Shown here in pieces: positions 53,511 through 63,377 of a DNA stretch of 64,000 nt. This stretch comes from Clostridium fallax (lineage in GTDB: Bacteria; Bacillota; Clostridia; Clostridiales; Clostridiaceae). Positions within the stretch are counted from its first letter, which is position 1. The number at the start of each line of letters is the position of its first letter. The stretch spans positions 30,345 to 94,344 of the forward strand of contig NZ_FQVM01000009.1 of NCBI RefSeq assembly GCF_900129365.1, given 5' to 3'. The position numbers and the translations under genes were made by a program. The notes beneath the pieces are model-generated. The model saw nothing but the letters and a program-made list of their open reading frames with translations. It did not search any database and had not been told where the DNA came from.

Positions 53511-54534
53511 TTTTATTACCTACCATAGCATTCCATTTATCTAGTATCTCTTTTCTATCCTTACCAAAAAGGGATAAGTTTTCTTTTATTAATTTATCCT
53601 TAGAAAAACTTAATTCAGCACCATCATAGCTTGGCTTTATTAATTTAAGAGTATCTTTTTTATCTATTTCTGCAAGTAATTTTAAATTTTCATTTTCATA
53701 AACCCAAGATAGAAACTTATTTGCAAGCTCTGGATTTTTAGCATTTTTAAAGATTGCAACGCCCTCTGGCACCCATGGAATTCCATCTTCTGGATATATT
53801 ATTTTTACATCTTTTTCTTTTTCCGCTTTTTCTAGGGCCTTATCTATATAAGTTATTCCTATCCCTACTTCTCCAGCCATAGTTTTTGTACTTGGATCTT
53901 TACCTCTTTTTGAGTAATATTCAATATTTTTATTTAATTCTTCAAAGTACTTCCAACCTTGTTCTTCGCCTTTTTTTTGAAGTAATGCATTAACTACTGC
54001 ATAATTAGTTCCAGATACTGCTGGATTAGACATTAATATTTCTCCCTTATATTGAGGATTTGTTAAATCATCCCAACTTTTTGGATCCTTAAGATTTTTC
54101 TCCTTCATAACCCCATTATTAACCATAAATCCAACTATAGTAATTCCTTTACTAAACCAATAGTCTTCTTTATCTTTAAATTCTGGTGCTAATTTATCCA
54201 TATCTTTAAAATCACACTTTTGAAGTAATCCATCTTCTTTAGCTTGCATAAAGGCATCTATACCACCACCAAACCAAAGATCAGCCATAGGTTTATCTCC
54301 TTCTGCTTTAACTCTTGATAAAACTTCTCCTGAAGACATAGATAAAAATTCAACCTTTACATTTGTATCCTCTGTAAATTTATCAAATAATTTTTTATAG
54401 TCTTCTGATGTAGTAACTATTTTTAAAGTTTCATCTTTTTTAGGCTCTTCTTTTTTACTACCAGAACACCCTATAGCCCCTAATGAAAATGTGGCTGCTA
54501 AAGCTATTGCCAATAATTTTCTTACTTTTTTCAT
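53500..54534 (-). CDS. ABC transporter substrate-binding lipoprotein
   Basis: Type II periplasmic-binding-fold lipoprotein of 344 residues. The signal peptide ends in the lipobox LGAIGC, with lipidated Cys23. The mature part includes LSMSSGEVLSRVKAEGD and ADLWFGGGIDAFMQAKEDGL, typical of the FbpA/AfuA/PotD-like group. The double Tyr that binds iron in FbpA is not obvious (only ITYIDKAL at the equivalent place), so ferric iron is possible but not certain; phosphonate or another ligand cannot be excluded. First gene of the operon, with GGAGGGAGTAAT before the ATG. Confidence 0.88.
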   Translation of the reverse strand: MKKVRKLLAIALAATFSLGAIGCSGSKKEEPKKDETLKIVTTSEDYKKLFDKFTEDTNVKVEFLSMSSGEVLSRVKAEGDKPMADLWFGGGIDAFMQAKEDGLLQKCDFKDMDKLAPEFKDKEDYWFSKGITIVGFMVNNGVMKEKNLKDPKSWDDLTNPQYKGEILMSNPAVSGTNYAVVNALLQKKGEEQGWKYFEELNKNIEYYSKRGKDPSTKTMAGEVGIGITYIDKALEKAEKEKDVKIIYPEDGIPWVPEGVAIFKNAKNPELANKFLSWVYENENLKLLAEIDKKDTLKLIKPSYDGAELSFSKDKLIKENLSLFGKDRKEILDKWNAMVGNKNEK

Positions 54535-54749
54535 ATTACTCCCTCCATTTTACAAAAACACTATATTCTCTACTAATATTATCATATTAAAACATTTTTA
54601 GTAATTATAATTATCTATAGTTAAATTTTAATCTATTATATTTATCAATATATAAACTTTTAAAAACTTTCTATATTAAAATTAAATTATCTTTTATATA
54701 AATAAATTTTTAATTGGAATAATAAGTAATGTTAAATTAGGAGGACCTT

Positions 54750-55391
54750 ATGATAATAGACACTCATATACATGAAAGTAAATATTCACCAGATAGCAAA
54801 ATAACATTAGATGAAATAATAGAAAAAGGGAAATCAATTGGATTAGATGCTATTTGTATTACTGATCATGATACTAACGATTTAAAAAAGGATTTTGGAA
54901 ATTCATTTATAAGGAATGATATGCTAGTTATAGTTGGTGCAGAAATATTAACTTATGAAGGTGATATTTTAGTTTTTGGTTTAGAGGATTTACCAAAGAA
55001 AATGATTAGCTCTAAAGAACTTTTAGAATTAGTTAATAAAGCTAATGGAATAGCTATATCTGCTCATCCTTTTAGAACTAATAATAGAGGTTTAAAAAAT
55101 CATATAAGAGAAGTTTCTCATTTACTTTCTGGTGTAGAATCTTTTAATGGTAGTACAACTCCCCACCATAACTTAACTGCCTATACATTAGCTACTGAAT
55201 TAAATCTACCTTCCTTTGGTGCTAGTGATGCTCATGTAATTGAAAACTTAGGTAAATATGCTACAGAATTTAAAGATAATATTCGAGATCATATAGATTT
55301 TATAGAAGCTGTTAAGAATAAAAATTTCTGCCCTGTTATAAGGAAATCTAAAGGATTTGAAAGAATAAATATATATGATACTTTAAAATAA
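54750..55391 (+). CDS. PHP-domain phosphoesterase
   Basis: A 213-residue PHP-fold metalloenzyme. The metal-binding motifs are DTHIHESKYSPDS at the start, ITDHDTN near 38, GAEILTYEGD near 58, ISAHPFR near 101 and FGASDAHV near 159. Such proteins hydrolyse small phosphoesters or nucleotides. It is short relative to the tRNA/RNA phosphatase-like members, with no insertion. TAGGAGGACCTT precedes the ATG. Single gene; 55392-55549 shows only a small GGCTGCAGCC palindrome and no clear terminator. Confidence 0.9.
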   Translation: MIIDTHIHESKYSPDSKITLDEIIEKGKSIGLDAICITDHDTNDLKKDFGNSFIRNDMLVIVGAEILTYEGDILVFGLEDLPKKMISSKELLELVNKANGIAISAHPFRTNNRGLKNHIREVSHLLSGVESFNGSTTPHHNLTAYTLATELNLPSFGASDAHVIENLGKYATEFKDNIRDHIDFIEAVKNKNFCPVIRKSKGFERINIYDTLK

Positions 55392-55549
55392 AATTTCTAA
55401 AGGGCTGCAGCCTTAAGAATAAACACTACACTATAATCTAATAATTATAAATTTAGAAATCAATATATTGTATGTAAATTTCTTAATGCAACAGTCCTCT
55501 TTTATTTTTGTTTTATGAATTAATTTATTGTATACATTTACACAAAGGC

Positions 55550-56029
55550 TTAAATATTAACTATTTTATCTTCTCTCATCACTTTTTCTTCTTCTCTTTC
55601 TAAGTAGTCACATAAATCATGAAAATCTTTTACCCAATGAATTTTAGCAAGTTCTCTTAAATCTATAACTATTCCTGTGCTTTTTTGCTTTATATACTCC
55701 ATATTAGAAATATCTGTTTCAACGAATCCTCTTTTAAAATCATAATAGCAAGGAATAAATTTATCCCAGTGATTTTCAAAATATTTAGTTTTAGCAAAAC
55801 AAAGTCTATATATATGAAAAATCATTCCTAAAGGAGATGACTTTAAAGCAAATTTATGAGAAAAATACTCCTGAGTTGGATACTTTTCTTGAATTCTCTC
55901 CCAATATAGCCTATCGTTAGAATAAAGATTGTATTTATCAAGTATTTTACACTTCTCTTCACCTAATTCTTCCCTCATAATTTTTTCCCTATCATCTTTA
56001 CTCATAGATAACAATAAATCCTTAACCAA
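55550..56029 (-). CDS. Protein of unknown function
   Basis: A 159-residue, mostly helical soluble protein (MVKDLLLSMSKDDREKIMRE onward) with several Trp/Tyr-rich stretches (NDRLYWERIQEKYP, FENHWDKFIPCYYDF). I do not recognise a family. The start is TTG at 56029, decided by AGGAGGGG seven bases upstream; the next Met, eight codons in, has no ribosome site. Single gene on the minus strand. Confidence 0.7.
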   Translation of the reverse strand: MVKDLLLSMSKDDREKIMREELGEEKCKILDKYNLYSNDRLYWERIQEKYPTQEYFSHKFALKSSPLGMIFHIYRLCFAKTKYFENHWDKFIPCYYDFKRGFVETDISNMEYIKQKSTGIVIDLRELAKIHWVKDFHDLCDYLEREEEKVMREDKIVNI

Positions 56030-56145
56030 AATAACCCCTCCTTACCATTAGTCCTTATATCTATATTCTATATATATTTACTTAATTTTTCTAATAGAGA
56101 TTATTTATATAAGATTAATAAACTATTTTATATATTAATATAATT

Positions 56146-56192
56146 AAAATAGCTATGATATTAAAAGTTTTATTTAATATCATAGCTATTTT
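56146..56192. terminator. Strong terminator after the degV-type gene
   Basis: AAAATAGCTATGATATTAAA pairs with its complement over a short loop, T-rich on both strands. It lies 20 bases after the DegV stop. Confidence 0.85.
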
Positions 56193-56211
56193 TTATAAGT
56201 AAATCACCTAA

Positions 56212-57060
56212 TTATTTAGTATAATAGGCTATTCCTATAGCTCCTGGGCCTACATGAGTCCCTATAACAGGCCCTATAGATGTTATTTCAACATTTACAT
56301 TTAATAATTCTTTTATTCTATTTGCAAGTTCCTTGCCCTCTTCTTCACAATTAATATGATGTACTATAACATCACCTAAAATATTTTTATTTATATCCTC
56401 TATAAAGGTATTAACCATTTTATCTACTGCTTTCTTTTTCGTTCTAACCTTATCAAGAACAGTAGTCTTGCCATCTACAACAGTTAAAATAGGCCTTATT
56501 TTAAGTATATTTCCTAGTAAAGCACTAGCTCCTCCAATTCTTCCACCCTTTTTTAGATAAGTTAATGTATCTGGAGTAAATAAAAATCTACTATTTTCTA
56601 ATACAGCTTCTATTTCCTTTAAAACTTCCCCTATTTCCTTTCCTTCCTTTGCAGCTTTTGCACCTTGTAAAACTCCATATCCCATTTGCATACAATTTGT
56701 TCTTGAATCTATAATTTGGATTTTACTATTAGGATAATCTGAAATAATCATATTTTTTACCATATTTGCAGTAGAATAAGTACCACTCATATCAGATGAG
56801 ATAAATACACATACTACATCATCTCCATTTTTAATTATTTCTTCCATTAAAGCTCTTAATTCTTCTATTGATGGTTGAGATGATTTAGGAAACTCATCAC
56901 ATTGATCCATTTTTTTATAAAAATAATTGTTGTCTATATCAACTTCTCTAAATACCTCATTTCCTAATGAAACGCTTAATGATGCAACTTTTATATCATA
57001 TTTTTTTAGAAATTCCTTTGGTATATAAGAAGTACTATCAGTAATTATCTTAACGCCCAC
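56212..57060 (-). CDS. DegV-family fatty-acid-binding protein
   Basis: A 282-residue two-domain protein. VKIITDSTSYIPKEFLKKYDI at the start, SSQPSIEELRALM, ISSDMSGTYSTANMV and the LKKGGRIGGASALLGNILKIRPIL region are the family marks; the SxxxS/Thr residues bind the fatty-acid carboxylate. Homologues (FakB) present fatty acids to the kinase FakA, but fakA is not in this window. Start at GTG 57060 with GGAGGAGAG six bases upstream. Confidence 0.93.
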   Translation of the reverse strand: MGVKIITDSTSYIPKEFLKKYDIKVASLSVSLGNEVFREVDIDNNYFYKKMDQCDEFPKSSQPSIEELRALMEEIIKNGDDVVCVFISSDMSGTYSTANMVKNMIISDYPNSKIQIIDSRTNCMQMGYGVLQGAKAAKEGKEIGEVLKEIEAVLENSRFLFTPDTLTYLKKGGRIGGASALLGNILKIRPILTVVDGKTTVLDKVRTKKKAVDKMVNTFIEDINKNILGDVIVHHINCEEEGKELANRIKELLNVNVEITSIGPVIGTHVGPGAIGIAYYTK

Positions 57061-57192
57061 TTCATTCTCTCCTCCACTTTCATAATATTCTTTAAAATTA
57101 AGATGATATTACTATAATACAGCCAGTTATTATCTTTAATCAAGATTTTTAATTTTTAATTATTCTATTAATTGAAAAATAACATTAAATAT

Positions 57193-57235
57193 AAATAAAC
57201 TGAAGAAATCTAAAAGATCTCTTCAGTTTATTTTT
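57193..57235 (-). terminator. Terminator after the P-type ATPase gene
   Basis: AAATAAACTGAAGA pairs with TCTTCAGTTTATTT; the ATPase stop is only four bases away. Confidence 0.75.
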
Positions 57236-57238
57236 ACA

Positions 57239-59638
57239 TTAATCATTAATTTCTATTTTTGCACTAGTTTTTTTTTCTAAATTATTACTAATCTTAATTA
57301 CAACTTTTTTTAATAAGTTCGCTATTGGTAATGAGGCTGCAATAAATCCACCTGATACTAATAAATAAAATAAACTTATATTTTCAAGATTAAATATCAT
57401 TCTTCCTATTCCAAACATAAAGGCTAATGAAAATAATGCAAACATACATACTACTAATAAAAACTTAAAAGTGTCAAAAGGTTTTGCAATAGTAAACAGT
57501 AAAACTAAGCTTATTCCACCTAATACAATTACTGCTAAGGTTCTACATTGCCCTAATGGAAGACCATTAGTTATTCCTAAAACAAATATAGTAGTAGTGC
57601 TAAGGCACATAATAATACCATTAGGGATAGACCTTTCTACAAACACCCTTTTAAGGAAGCCTAATTTAACAATACCTGTATTAGGAACTAAAGCTAAGAA
57701 GAAAGAAGGTATCCCTATAGCTATAGATCCTATAAGAGATAATTGTATTGGCAATAATGGGAATGGCATTAATAAGAATATAAATATAATTGATAACATT
57801 ACAGAATAAACTGTCTTTGATAAAAACATTACAGCTACTCTTTCAATATTATTTATCATTCTTCTACCTTCTGCTACTACCTCTGGCAATGCACTAAAAT
57901 TAGAATCTAAAAGTACAAGCTGTGCAACTGCTTTTGTAGCATCACTACCAGTAGCCATTGCTATACCACAGTCAGATTCTTTTAAAGCTAATACATCATT
58001 TACTCCATCACCAGTCATTGCAACAGTGTGTCCTTGGCTTTGAAGGGCTTTAACAAACTCTTTCTTTTGATGAGGATTTACTCTACCAAAAACAGTATTC
58101 TTTTCTAATATTTCTCTTAACTGTTCTCTATCCTCTGGCAAGGTTCTCGCATCTATACATTTATCTGCATTTTGCACTCCAGATTCTTTAGCTATAGCAG
58201 AAACAGTAATAGGATTATCTCCTGAAATTATTTTTATATTAACATCTTGCTTTTTAAAATATGCTAAAGTTTGTGCTGCTTCTTTTCTTATTGTATCTTG
58301 AATTAATATAATTGCTAAAGGCTCTAAATCCTCAGGAGCTTTTTCAGAAAGAGACTGGCTATTATCATGAGCAAAAACTAAAACTCTCTTTCCCTTTGAT
58401 GCAGCATCTTCTACTAAATCTCTTATTTCTTCATATCTATTCTTTAGAACCATTTCAGGTGCACCAAGATAAAAAGAACCTTCTTTTTTAAAAGATACTG
58501 CATTCCATTTTCTTGCAGAGGAAAATGGAATCTTTTCTAATACCTCAAAATCATTATGACTTTTAAATCTATCTTTTAAAGCTTTATCCGTGCTATTATT
58601 CCCTTCTGAAGCTTTTACCACATTAGATATTTTTATTTCTACATCCTCTAAATTATTATTATTTAAAGGAATAGTATCTACAACTTTTAGTACTCCCTCT
58701 GTTAAGGTACCAGTTTTATCTAAGCAAAGAACATCTACTCTTGCTAAAATCTCTGTGGCTGGTAACTCTTGCACTAAAGTGTTCCATTTTGATAGTCTTA
58801 TAACTCCTGCTACAAAAGTTAAACTAGTTAATAAAACTAACCCTTCTGGAACCATACCAACAATACCAGCAACTGCACCTAAAGCAGCCTGTTGCCAGCT
58901 CTTACCAGAAAAATATATTTGGGTAAATATAAGAAGTATACTTACTGGTACTATGATCCACATTATATACTTTAATATTTTATCTATAGAACTTTGAAGC
59001 TCTGAATTAACTTTTTTAAATTTTTTAGCTTCCTCTGACAATTTTGCTGCATATGTGTCCTTACCAACCTTAGTAACTGTAAAGTATCCTCTTCCAGCAA
59101 TTATAAAACTTCCTGATAATAAATTATCTCCCCTTTTTTTATGAACTGCATCAGATTCTCCAGTTAATAAAGATTCATCTACATCAAACTCATCATCACC
59201 AATAACTTCGCCATCAGCTATTATCTGATTTCCAGTTTCAAGAACTATAACATCATTTAATACTACATCTTCAATTGAAACTTCTTTTTCTTTTCCATCT
59301 CTTATTACTGTAACTTTTGATGAACTTAATATAGATAATTTTTCAATTGTAGCTTTTGCCTTTAACTCTTGAAAAATTCCTATACAAGTATTTATCAAAA
59401 TTACAAAAGCAAATAAAGCATTTTTAGGAGATCCTGCTAAAATAACTGCTACAGCTAGACCTAAATTAATAGCATTAAATCTATTAAATAAATTAGCCCT
59501 TATAATTTGTCCTAATGTCCTTGAAGGCGCATCTGGTATAACATTTATTTCTCCTTTTTTTACTCTTTCCTTTACTTGCTCCTCTGTTAAGCCTAATATT
59601 TTTTCATTTCGAGTGTTATCCAACTCATTTCTCTCCAT
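57239..59638 (-). CDS. P-type cation-transporting ATPase (CtpE/Exp7-like)
   Basis: An 799-residue P-type pump. The phosphatase motif LTGES is at 158-162, PEGL at 264-267 in the fourth helix, the phosphorylation site DKTGT at 307-311, and TGDGVNDVLALKESDCGIAM in the hinge region. Eight to ten helices are predicted. The PEGL variant (lacking the proline that follows in PEGLP) and lack of a metal-binding N-terminal domain place it near the CtpE/Exp7 group, for which calcium transport has been reported in mycobacteria; the ion here is inferred. AAGGAGAGATGTA precedes the ATG. Confidence 0.9.
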   Translation of the reverse strand: MERNELDNTRNEKILGLTEEQVKERVKKGEINVIPDAPSRTLGQIIRANLFNRFNAINLGLAVAVILAGSPKNALFAFVILINTCIGIFQELKAKATIEKLSILSSSKVTVIRDGKEKEVSIEDVVLNDVIVLETGNQIIADGEVIGDDEFDVDESLLTGESDAVHKKRGDNLLSGSFIIAGRGYFTVTKVGKDTYAAKLSEEAKKFKKVNSELQSSIDKILKYIMWIIVPVSILLIFTQIYFSGKSWQQAALGAVAGIVGMVPEGLVLLTSLTFVAGVIRLSKWNTLVQELPATEILARVDVLCLDKTGTLTEGVLKVVDTIPLNNNNLEDVEIKISNVVKASEGNNSTDKALKDRFKSHNDFEVLEKIPFSSARKWNAVSFKKEGSFYLGAPEMVLKNRYEEIRDLVEDAASKGKRVLVFAHDNSQSLSEKAPEDLEPLAIILIQDTIRKEAAQTLAYFKKQDVNIKIISGDNPITVSAIAKESGVQNADKCIDARTLPEDREQLREILEKNTVFGRVNPHQKKEFVKALQSQGHTVAMTGDGVNDVLALKESDCGIAMATGSDATKAVAQLVLLDSNFSALPEVVAEGRRMINNIERVAVMFLSKTVYSVMLSIIFIFLLMPFPLLPIQLSLIGSIAIGIPSFFLALVPNTGIVKLGFLKRVFVERSIPNGIIMCLSTTTIFVLGITNGLPLGQCRTLAVIVLGGISLVLLFTIAKPFDTFKFLLVVCMFALFSLAFMFGIGRMIFNLENISLFYLLVSGGFIAASLPIANLLKKVVIKISNNLEKKTSAKIEIND

Positions 59639-59939
59639 TACATCTCTCCTTAGATATTTTACTTTAGTTAAATTTATAAATTTTAAATACTTAATTTAAG
59701 TTTTATTCTAAAATTAAATCTTTCATCATATAAGATTATACATATTTTACTATAAATTCTCTTTAATTAAACCTTAAAATCTTCTTAAATATTTATGAAC
59801 ATCTTAATATTATTTAATTAAATAATAAATAACTGAGAAAATTATTTTTTCTAATAAAATTTTCAACAATCTTATTAGAAAAAATATATTGCAATGTAAA
59901 AAGAAATTTTAATATCTTAATTTTAAAAAATAATTTAAA

Positions 59940-59973
59940 TTAAATGAAAGTATTATATAATACTTTCATTTAA
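59940..59973. repeat. Perfect 34-bp palindrome in a long non-coding gap
   Basis: TTAAATGAAAGTATTAT is followed with no loop by its exact complement. It lies in the 510-base gap 59639-60148, where no gene is seen. It may be a second terminator for the btu operon or a protein-binding site. Confidence 0.6.
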
Positions 59974-60047
59974 TTATTTTAAGCAAATATTATAGTATTT
60001 ATAACTATTAAAATAATTATTATTTTTCATAATGCTCAATAAAAAAT

Positions 60048-60078
60048 AAAGAGAAAAACAAATAATTTTTTCTCTTTA
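60048..60078 (-). terminator. Terminator after the btu operon
   Basis: AAAGAGAAAAA pairs with TTTTTCTCTTT across a 9-base loop, about 70 bases after the CGGC gene stop. Confidence 0.6.
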
Positions 60079-60148
60079 TCTTTTAAATTTATATAATTAA
60101 ATATTTATAAATTATTTTAAATAAAATGAGTTATTTATAATAAGAAAT

Positions 60149-60466
60149 CTAATGGGTTCCTTCTATAACTTTAAACCCTTTATTCTCAAAAAACCTTTTT
60201 ATTTCACAATATCTAAAGCATTCAACTTCTATACATTTTGCTAAATGTATTATCTCTACATTAAACTTTTTAAGCTGTGTAATCTTATAATCTAAATCTT
60301 TATTTAAGTCACTATTACATCCATTACAATGAAAAAGTCCAAATAATTCTATATTATCATTTTTATATATTTCAAAAGCTTTTTCTTTTTTGTTAAATGC
60401 ATTAAAGCATCCTATTGCCGAACATTCATAACTTAATTTTTCACAAATAACAATAGCAATCTTCAA
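60149..60466 (-). CDS. CGGC-domain protein
   Basis: A 105-residue protein with eight cysteines: C8, C15, C20, a CNGC (47-50) in FHCNGCNSD, C78 in HLAKCIE, C83 and C87. The pattern, including the HLAKC segment, fits the CGGC domain (PF08821), a putative metal-binding family of unknown function. The start is TTG at 60466, seven bases after the AGGAGGT that lies inside the last codons of btuD, so it is coupled to the cobalamin importer. A role in metal or corrinoid handling is inference. Confidence 0.75.
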   Translation of the reverse strand: MKIAIVICEKLSYECSAIGCFNAFNKKEKAFEIYKNDNIELFGLFHCNGCNSDLNKDLDYKITQLKKFNVEIIHLAKCIEVECFRYCEIKRFFENKGFKVIEGTH

Positions 60467-60467
60467 A

Positions 60468-61238
60468 TTACATACCTCCTGGAAGGAATACTATATTTAT
60501 TTTTCCTGTTATTGGATGTATAGATACTTCACTATTAACTTCAAATATATTTTTTATTAAATCTTTAGTTAAAACTTCTTCTGGCTTTCCAAAAGCAACT
60601 ATTTTTCCGTCATTAATTGCATATATTTTATCAGAATACATGGCTGCTAAATTTAAATCATGAAGCGCTGCAACTACAGTTATTCCCAAAGATTTTACTA
60701 AATCTAATATTTGAATTTGATATTTTATATCTAAATGATTTGTAGGCTCGTCTAATATTAATAAATCTGTTTTTTGTGCTATAGCTCTAGCTAATAAAAC
60801 CCTTTGTTTTTCTCCTCCAGATAGTGTAGAAAAATTTCTATCCTTATAATTTTCCATGTCTACTTTTTTTAAGCATTGTAATACAATTTCATAATCTTCT
60901 TTAGTATCTAGTTCAAACAATCCCTTATATGGATTTCTTCCCATTATAACTATATCTTCTACTTTAAACTCAAAATTATATTCATTAAATTGACTTAATA
61001 CAGCTTGTTCTTTAGCTAAGCTTTTTATAGACATATTACTTATATTTTTTCCGTCTAAAAATATTTGTCCATTTTTTGCTTTTAATATTTTATAAAGGGT
61101 TTTTAGTATAGTAGATTTACCACTTCCATTAGGCCCGATTATTCCTACAAATTCTCCCTTTTCTACATCTAAAGAAACATTTTTAACTATATCTTTATTA
61201 CCCAAATTTACAGCTAAATTTTCTACCTTTAATTTCAT
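60468..61238 (-). CDS. btuD: Cobalamin ABC importer ATPase
   Basis: ATPase of the FecE/BtuD class, 256 residues. Walker A GPNGSGKST near 35, signature LSGGEKQRVLLARAI near 139, Walker B LLILDEPTNHLD near 160, switch His in AALHDLNLA. It follows btuC with no gap (ATG two bases from the stop) and uses AGGAGGCAG. The substrate is taken as cobalamin from the riboswitch upstream; by sequence alone ferric siderophore or heme would also be possible. Confidence 0.92.
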   Translation of the reverse strand: MKLKVENLAVNLGNKDIVKNVSLDVEKGEFVGIIGPNGSGKSTILKTLYKILKAKNGQIFLDGKNISNMSIKSLAKEQAVLSQFNEYNFEFKVEDIVIMGRNPYKGLFELDTKEDYEIVLQCLKKVDMENYKDRNFSTLSGGEKQRVLLARAIAQKTDLLILDEPTNHLDIKYQIQILDLVKSLGITVVAALHDLNLAAMYSDKIYAINDGKIVAFGKPEEVLTKDLIKNIFEVNSEVSIHPITGKINIVFLPGGM

Positions 61239-62327
61239 TTATCTGCCTCCTGTTTTGTAGGATTTTTTTATCATAAGCCACATAAGACAAGGGGCACCTA
61301 ACATAGAAGTTAATATTCCTATAGGGAGTTCCATATTATGCATAATTGTTCTTGAAAAAACATCAGTCCAAACCAAAAATATTCCTCCTACTAAGGCACT
61401 TATAGGAAGTAACTTTTTATGATCTGATCCTACAACCATTCTAACAATATGAGGTATTATAAGTCCTACAAAACCTATAATTCCACAAATACACACCAAA
61501 ATACCTGTTATTAAAGAACATATTACCATATATATTTTTCTATATTTTGAAATATCTATGCCAAGAGTTATACCATTATCGTCTCCAAGAAGCATTGTAT
61601 TTAAGATTCTAAATTGGAAAAACAAATAAACTAAAGCTATAATAACCAAAATTAAAGGAAGACCTATGTTCTTCCAAGATGCTCCTGCTAAACTTCCCAT
61701 CATCCAAAAAGTTACAGTTTTTATCTTTTCTGAATTATCTGCTAAATAAATTATAAAACTAGTAAAAGCTGAACATATTGATCCTATTATCATACCAGAT
61801 AAAACTAGCTTTTCTGATGTAATCTTTTCTCCAATATTAGATAACAAAAATACCAAAACAGCAGATACTAAAGATCCTAAAAATGCTCCAAAAGTCACTC
61901 CAAAACCTAATAATATTCCATTAAATCCTATAATTATACTAAAGGTTGCTCCAAGAGAAGCTCCTGAAGACAGCCCAAGTATATAAGGATCTGCTAATGG
62001 ATTTTGTACTGTAGCTTGCATAACAACTCCTACAACAGCTAGGGCCATTCCAACTACTGCTCCTAAAAGTACTCTTGGAAATCTAATCAACCATACAATA
62101 TCATAGGATGTACTTTTAATTAAGGAATCTACATTCCCTATAGGTATATGAAATATCTTATAGATTATTATTTTATAAGCATCATATGGACTTAAGTTTG
62201 CAGCACCAAAAGTCACTGATAAAACCATTGATATAGCTAATATTAAAGTTAAAATTATAATTATTAATATTAATTTATTAAAGGTTTTCCCCTTAAGTTT
62301 TATACTGCTACCTTTATTTATATCCAT
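61239..62327 (-). CDS. btuC: Cobalamin ABC importer permease (FecCD/BtuC type)
   Basis: A 362-residue permease with nine to ten helices. The family segments RFPRVLLGAVVGMALAVVGV, NPLADPYILGLSSGASLGA and GFVGLIIPHIVRMVVGSDH are present. The first 25 residues are a basic cytoplasmic lead before helix one. It forms the translocation pore with BtuD on the inside and BtuF outside. AAAAGGAGAAAAG precedes the ATG, 15 bases after btuF. Confidence 0.93.
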   Translation of the reverse strand: MDINKGSSIKLKGKTFNKLILIIIILTLILAISMVLSVTFGAANLSPYDAYKIIIYKIFHIPIGNVDSLIKSTSYDIVWLIRFPRVLLGAVVGMALAVVGVVMQATVQNPLADPYILGLSSGASLGATFSIIIGFNGILLGFGVTFGAFLGSLVSAVLVFLLSNIGEKITSEKLVLSGMIIGSICSAFTSFIIYLADNSEKIKTVTFWMMGSLAGASWKNIGLPLILVIIALVYLFFQFRILNTMLLGDDNGITLGIDISKYRKIYMVICSLITGILVCICGIIGFVGLIIPHIVRMVVGSDHKKLLPISALVGGIFLVWTDVFSRTIMHNMELPIGILTSMLGAPCLMWLMIKKSYKTGGR

Positions 62328-62341
62328 CTTTTCTCCTTTTG

Positions 62342-63358
62342 TTATTTAAATAAATCTGGATAAAATCCTTTAGCCATTGTTTCTATACCAAGTACAGTTC
62401 TAACTCCACCACCATAAGTTTCTGATAATGGTGTATATAATATTCTTTTATCTTTTATAGCATTTACCTTTTGTAGTGATTCGTTATTTAATAAGCTATC
62501 TGCATCTTTATTATCCTTTGCTTGTTGTTCAAAATAAATTAATACTATCACATCTGGATTCATTTCTATTATATTTTCCGTACTAATACTTCCACTTTTT
62601 TTGCATACATTTTCTCCACCAGCTTTTTCTACCATATCAACAGCTAATGAATTATCTCCATATGCTCTATATTTGTTATCCCCTTCTCCTTCTATAACTA
62701 AAACCTTTGCTTTTTTATCTAATTTTTTAGTTTTCTCTTCTATACCTTTTATTTTTTTCTTCATATTTTCTATATAGTCATTTGCTTTATCTTCTATTGC
62801 AAATATTTTTCCTATATTTTTAATATCTTCATATATATTTTCAACATCACATTTCTTTAAGACCCCAGAATTTCTTTGTATGTAAGTATTTACTCCCTTT
62901 TCATTCCATGAACTTACAGACCCTAAATTTTTATCTGAAAAGGCACTTTTCCATCCTATAATAAAATCTGGATTTTTTTCTAAGACTACTTCCTTTGAAG
63001 GATATTTAGGTGCTAGAACAGGAATTTTATTATATTCTTTTTCTAAAGATGGTAAAACCTGATTATCCAAATAAGATGTTCCTACCATATATTGTCCAAG
63101 ACCTAATTCTAAAAGCATTTCTGTAGTAGTTTGATTTGTACTTATAACTCTTTTAGGAGTTTCCTTAAAAGTTTCTTCTATTGTTTTACTTTCTGAATTA
63201 AAATTCTCTATAGTTACTGGATACTTGTCCTTATTTTCTCCTTCCGTAGTACTAGTAGCATCTTTTTTTTCAGTATCCTTTATATTATTACAAGCTACTA
63301 ATGTAAAGCAGAATACTATCATAAGAACTATTGATAATTTTTTAAATAATTTATTCAT
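62342..63358 (-). CDS. btuF: Cobalamin-binding lipoprotein (BtuF-like)
   Basis: A 338-residue substrate-binding lipoprotein of the FepB/BtuF class. The signal peptide ends LVAC, lipidated at Cys23. The mature protein has two lobes joined by a long helix, with RVISTNQTTTEMLLELGLG and ENIIEMNPDVIVLIYFEQ as characteristic regions. GGAGGAAGCAT precedes the ATG. First long gene behind the cobalamin riboswitch, which fixes the likely ligand. Confidence 0.9.
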   Translation of the reverse strand: MNKLFKKLSIVLMIVFCFTLVACNNIKDTEKKDATSTTEGENKDKYPVTIENFNSESKTIEETFKETPKRVISTNQTTTEMLLELGLGQYMVGTSYLDNQVLPSLEKEYNKIPVLAPKYPSKEVVLEKNPDFIIGWKSAFSDKNLGSVSSWNEKGVNTYIQRNSGVLKKCDVENIYEDIKNIGKIFAIEDKANDYIENMKKKIKGIEEKTKKLDKKAKVLVIEGEGDNKYRAYGDNSLAVDMVEKAGGENVCKKSGSISTENIIEMNPDVIVLIYFEQQAKDNKDADSLLNNESLQKVNAIKDKRILYTPLSETYGGGVRTVLGIETMAKGFYPDLFK

Positions 63359-63377
63359 ATGCTTCCTCCGATAAATT

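Noticed and set aside
55395..55420. GGCTGCAGCC palindrome after the PHP gene as a terminator
   Set aside because: The stem is short and is not followed by a T run on either strand.
58590..58997. Plus-strand open frame of 135 codons opposite the P-type ATPase
   Set aside because: It is a shadow of a conserved gene; the ATPase motifs on the other strand are intact and no ribosome site precedes it.
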